Positions 13,915 to 14,724 of a stretch of DNA of 14,724 nucleotides are shown piece after piece. The first letter of the stretch is position 1. Each line of letters starts with the position of its first letter. The notes under the pieces were generated by a model. That model was given only the letters and a program-made list of their open reading frames with translations, searched no databases and had not been told where the DNA came from. Source of the stretch: Clostridiales bacterium (GTDB lineage Bacteria; Bacillota; Clostridia; Oscillospirales; QAMX01). The DNA lies in assembly GCA_012841675.1 (NCBI GenBank), contig DUUG01000007.1:1-14724 (forward strand), written 5' to 3'. A program made the translations under genes and the position numbers.

Positions 13915-14724
13915 CTATTTTACCATAGTTTGACTGGAAATCAATGAAGAATTTACTGCATCGTCTTTTTGCTTGCCAAACCGAACCCAACGCATGCGGA
14001 ACAGCGCGAAAAGCACCTCCATTTTCCGGGGCAAATCCAAAAACCGGTCACATTCGGTAAAAAAGCTGGAGTAAACCATGTCTATGCCCTTTTTTATCAT
14101 AAGGGAATACAACTCGTCCAACGCTTTGTACGGGTCGATGACCGCTTGATTATTGGTAATAGCCCAATGGCGGAGGATAAAGGCAAGGGCCGTTTGCTGC
14201 GCTGTTGTGGCAATGTTCGCAAGCCCTCGTAGGTCCACTTGTTCGCTTCCGAACAGTAAAAACCCTTGCTCTGTCACTTTGAGGCGTTCGGTGCCGCTAT
14301 TTTCGGGGTAGGAGGTAAAGTTCTGCCCGGCCAGCTTGCGGCGGTTTTCCCAATGCGCCTTTTCGGGGTGTTGGTTGGGCTTTATGCCATGCCGGGCGCA
14401 GACTTGCCTTGCCTGTTGGGTGGTATCTTGCATCCGAAAATCGTCCATCAGATAAATCTGATTTGCCACGGTCAGGTATTCGCCGCTTCCGCCGATGACA
14501 AGGATGGTGGAAACGCCGGCTTCGGAAAAAAGCTCGTTAGCCCGGTCGGTAAAGGGGCAGATAGGCTCCTTTTGCACAAGGTCGCGCATGGACTTGTCAC
14601 GGATCATAAAGTTGGTGGCGGTTTTGTCCTCGTCGATTAAAAGCAGGCGGCTGCCGGCTTCGACGGCTTCCATGATGTTGGCCGCTTGCGAGGTCGAACC
14701 GGAGGCGTGGCTTGTGGTAAATTG
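13915..14724 (-). CDS. Predicted ABC-class P-loop ATPase, C-terminal part (runs off the window)
   Basis: The frame is open from the right edge (14724) to a TAG at 13915-13917, giving 269 residues; the true start and the Walker A loop lie outside the window. Near the edge FTTSHASGSTSQAANI resembles an ABC-type signature segment, followed by the Walker B-like LLLIDED and TATNFMIRD. Next come VSTILVIGGSGEYLTVANQIYLMDDF and a helical, less conserved C-terminus. This order matches the PF09818 family (predicted ATPase of the ABC class), whose cellular role is not well established; members are about 550 residues, so roughly half is seen. The protein has no membrane segments in the visible part. No intrinsic terminator follows; instead a promoter for the next gene overlaps its end. 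Confidence 0.85.
   Translation of the reverse strand, partial: QFTTSHASGSTSQAANIMEAVEAGSRLLLIDEDKTATNFMIRDKSMRDLVQKEPICPFTDRANELFSEAGVSTILVIGGSGEYLTVANQIYLMDDFRMQDTTQQARQVCARHGIKPNQHPEKAHWENRRKLAGQNFTSYPENSGTERLKVTEQGFLLFGSEQVDLRGLANIATTAQQTALAFILRHWAITNNQAVIDPYKALDELYSLMIKKGIDMVYSSFFTECDRFLDLPRKMEVLFALFRMRWVRFGKQKDDAVNSSLISSQTMVK
13917..13944 (-). promoter_or_regulatory. Sigma-A promoter for the lipoprotein gene
   Basis: On the minus strand TTGATT (13944-13939) and TAAAAT (13922-13917) are 16 bases apart, and TGG precedes the -10 box, giving the extended TGN form. The promoter lies in the last codons of the upstream ATPase gene, with the -10 box touching its stop codon. The predicted start is near 13910, just ahead of the 16-bp hairpin. 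Confidence 0.65.

Noticed and set aside
1..14724. CRISPR array, tRNA genes, rRNA or att sites
   Set aside because: No regularly spaced direct repeats, no cloverleaf with a recognisable TTCGA arm and no rRNA-like sequence were found on reading either strand.

Overview
The window looks like chromosomal DNA of a Gram-positive Clostridia bacterium, probably of the Oscillospirales/Ruminococcaceae type. This rests on the gene order ylxM-ffh-rpsP-khpA-rimM-trmD, strong AGGAGG-type ribosome binding sites, consensus sigma-A promoter boxes, moderate GC content and a lipoprotein with a Gram-positive-style lipobox. The genus cannot be fixed from this sequence.

Layout, left to right. (1) Positions 1-132 are the right end of an IS3-family insertion sequence: the last 32 codons of its transposase and the terminal inverted repeat. 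(2) Positions 176-7567, minus strand, hold one giant gene for a 2463-residue NdvB/Cgs-type cyclic beta-1,2-glucan synthase with a membrane-embedded GT84-like glucosyltransferase, a glucoamylase-like middle domain and a GH94 phosphorylase-like C-terminal half. (3) A divergent intergenic region (7568-7734) carries a near-consensus sigma-A promoter, TTGACA-17-TAGAAT, followed by a perfect palindrome at the predicted transcription start. (4) Positions 7735-11526, plus strand, hold the protein-targeting and translation cluster: ylxM, ffh, rpsP, khpA, rimM and trmD. It is interrupted by a terminator after khpA and closed by a strong terminator after trmD; rplS, often the next gene, is absent. (5) Positions 11564-12109 contain no convincing protein gene. 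Positions 11692-12107 fold on paper into many nested helices, including a GNRA-capped hairpin and a closed 3' domain. I call this a candidate structured non-coding RNA, possibly the 5' part of a group II intron because it begins GTGCG, although no domain V or reverse transcriptase is present. (6) Positions 12110-13831, minus strand, encode an exported lipoprotein with a GH39/clan-A-like glycosidase fold. It has its own promoter (13917-13944) and a 16-bp hairpin at the very 5' end of its predicted mRNA. (7) From 13915 to the right edge, minus strand, is the C-terminal half of a predicted ABC-class P-loop ATPase (PF09818-like).

How the parts work together. The central cluster makes SRP54 (Ffh) and its YlxM partner for co-translational membrane targeting, plus ribosomal protein S16, the KH protein KhpA, the 30S maturation factor RimM and the tRNA m1G37 methyltransferase TrmD. 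The flanking glucan synthase and glycosidase lipoprotein are envelope or carbohydrate functions unrelated to that cluster. The least explained parts are the structured RNA region and a recurring TGTAAAGCA element found only between genes.
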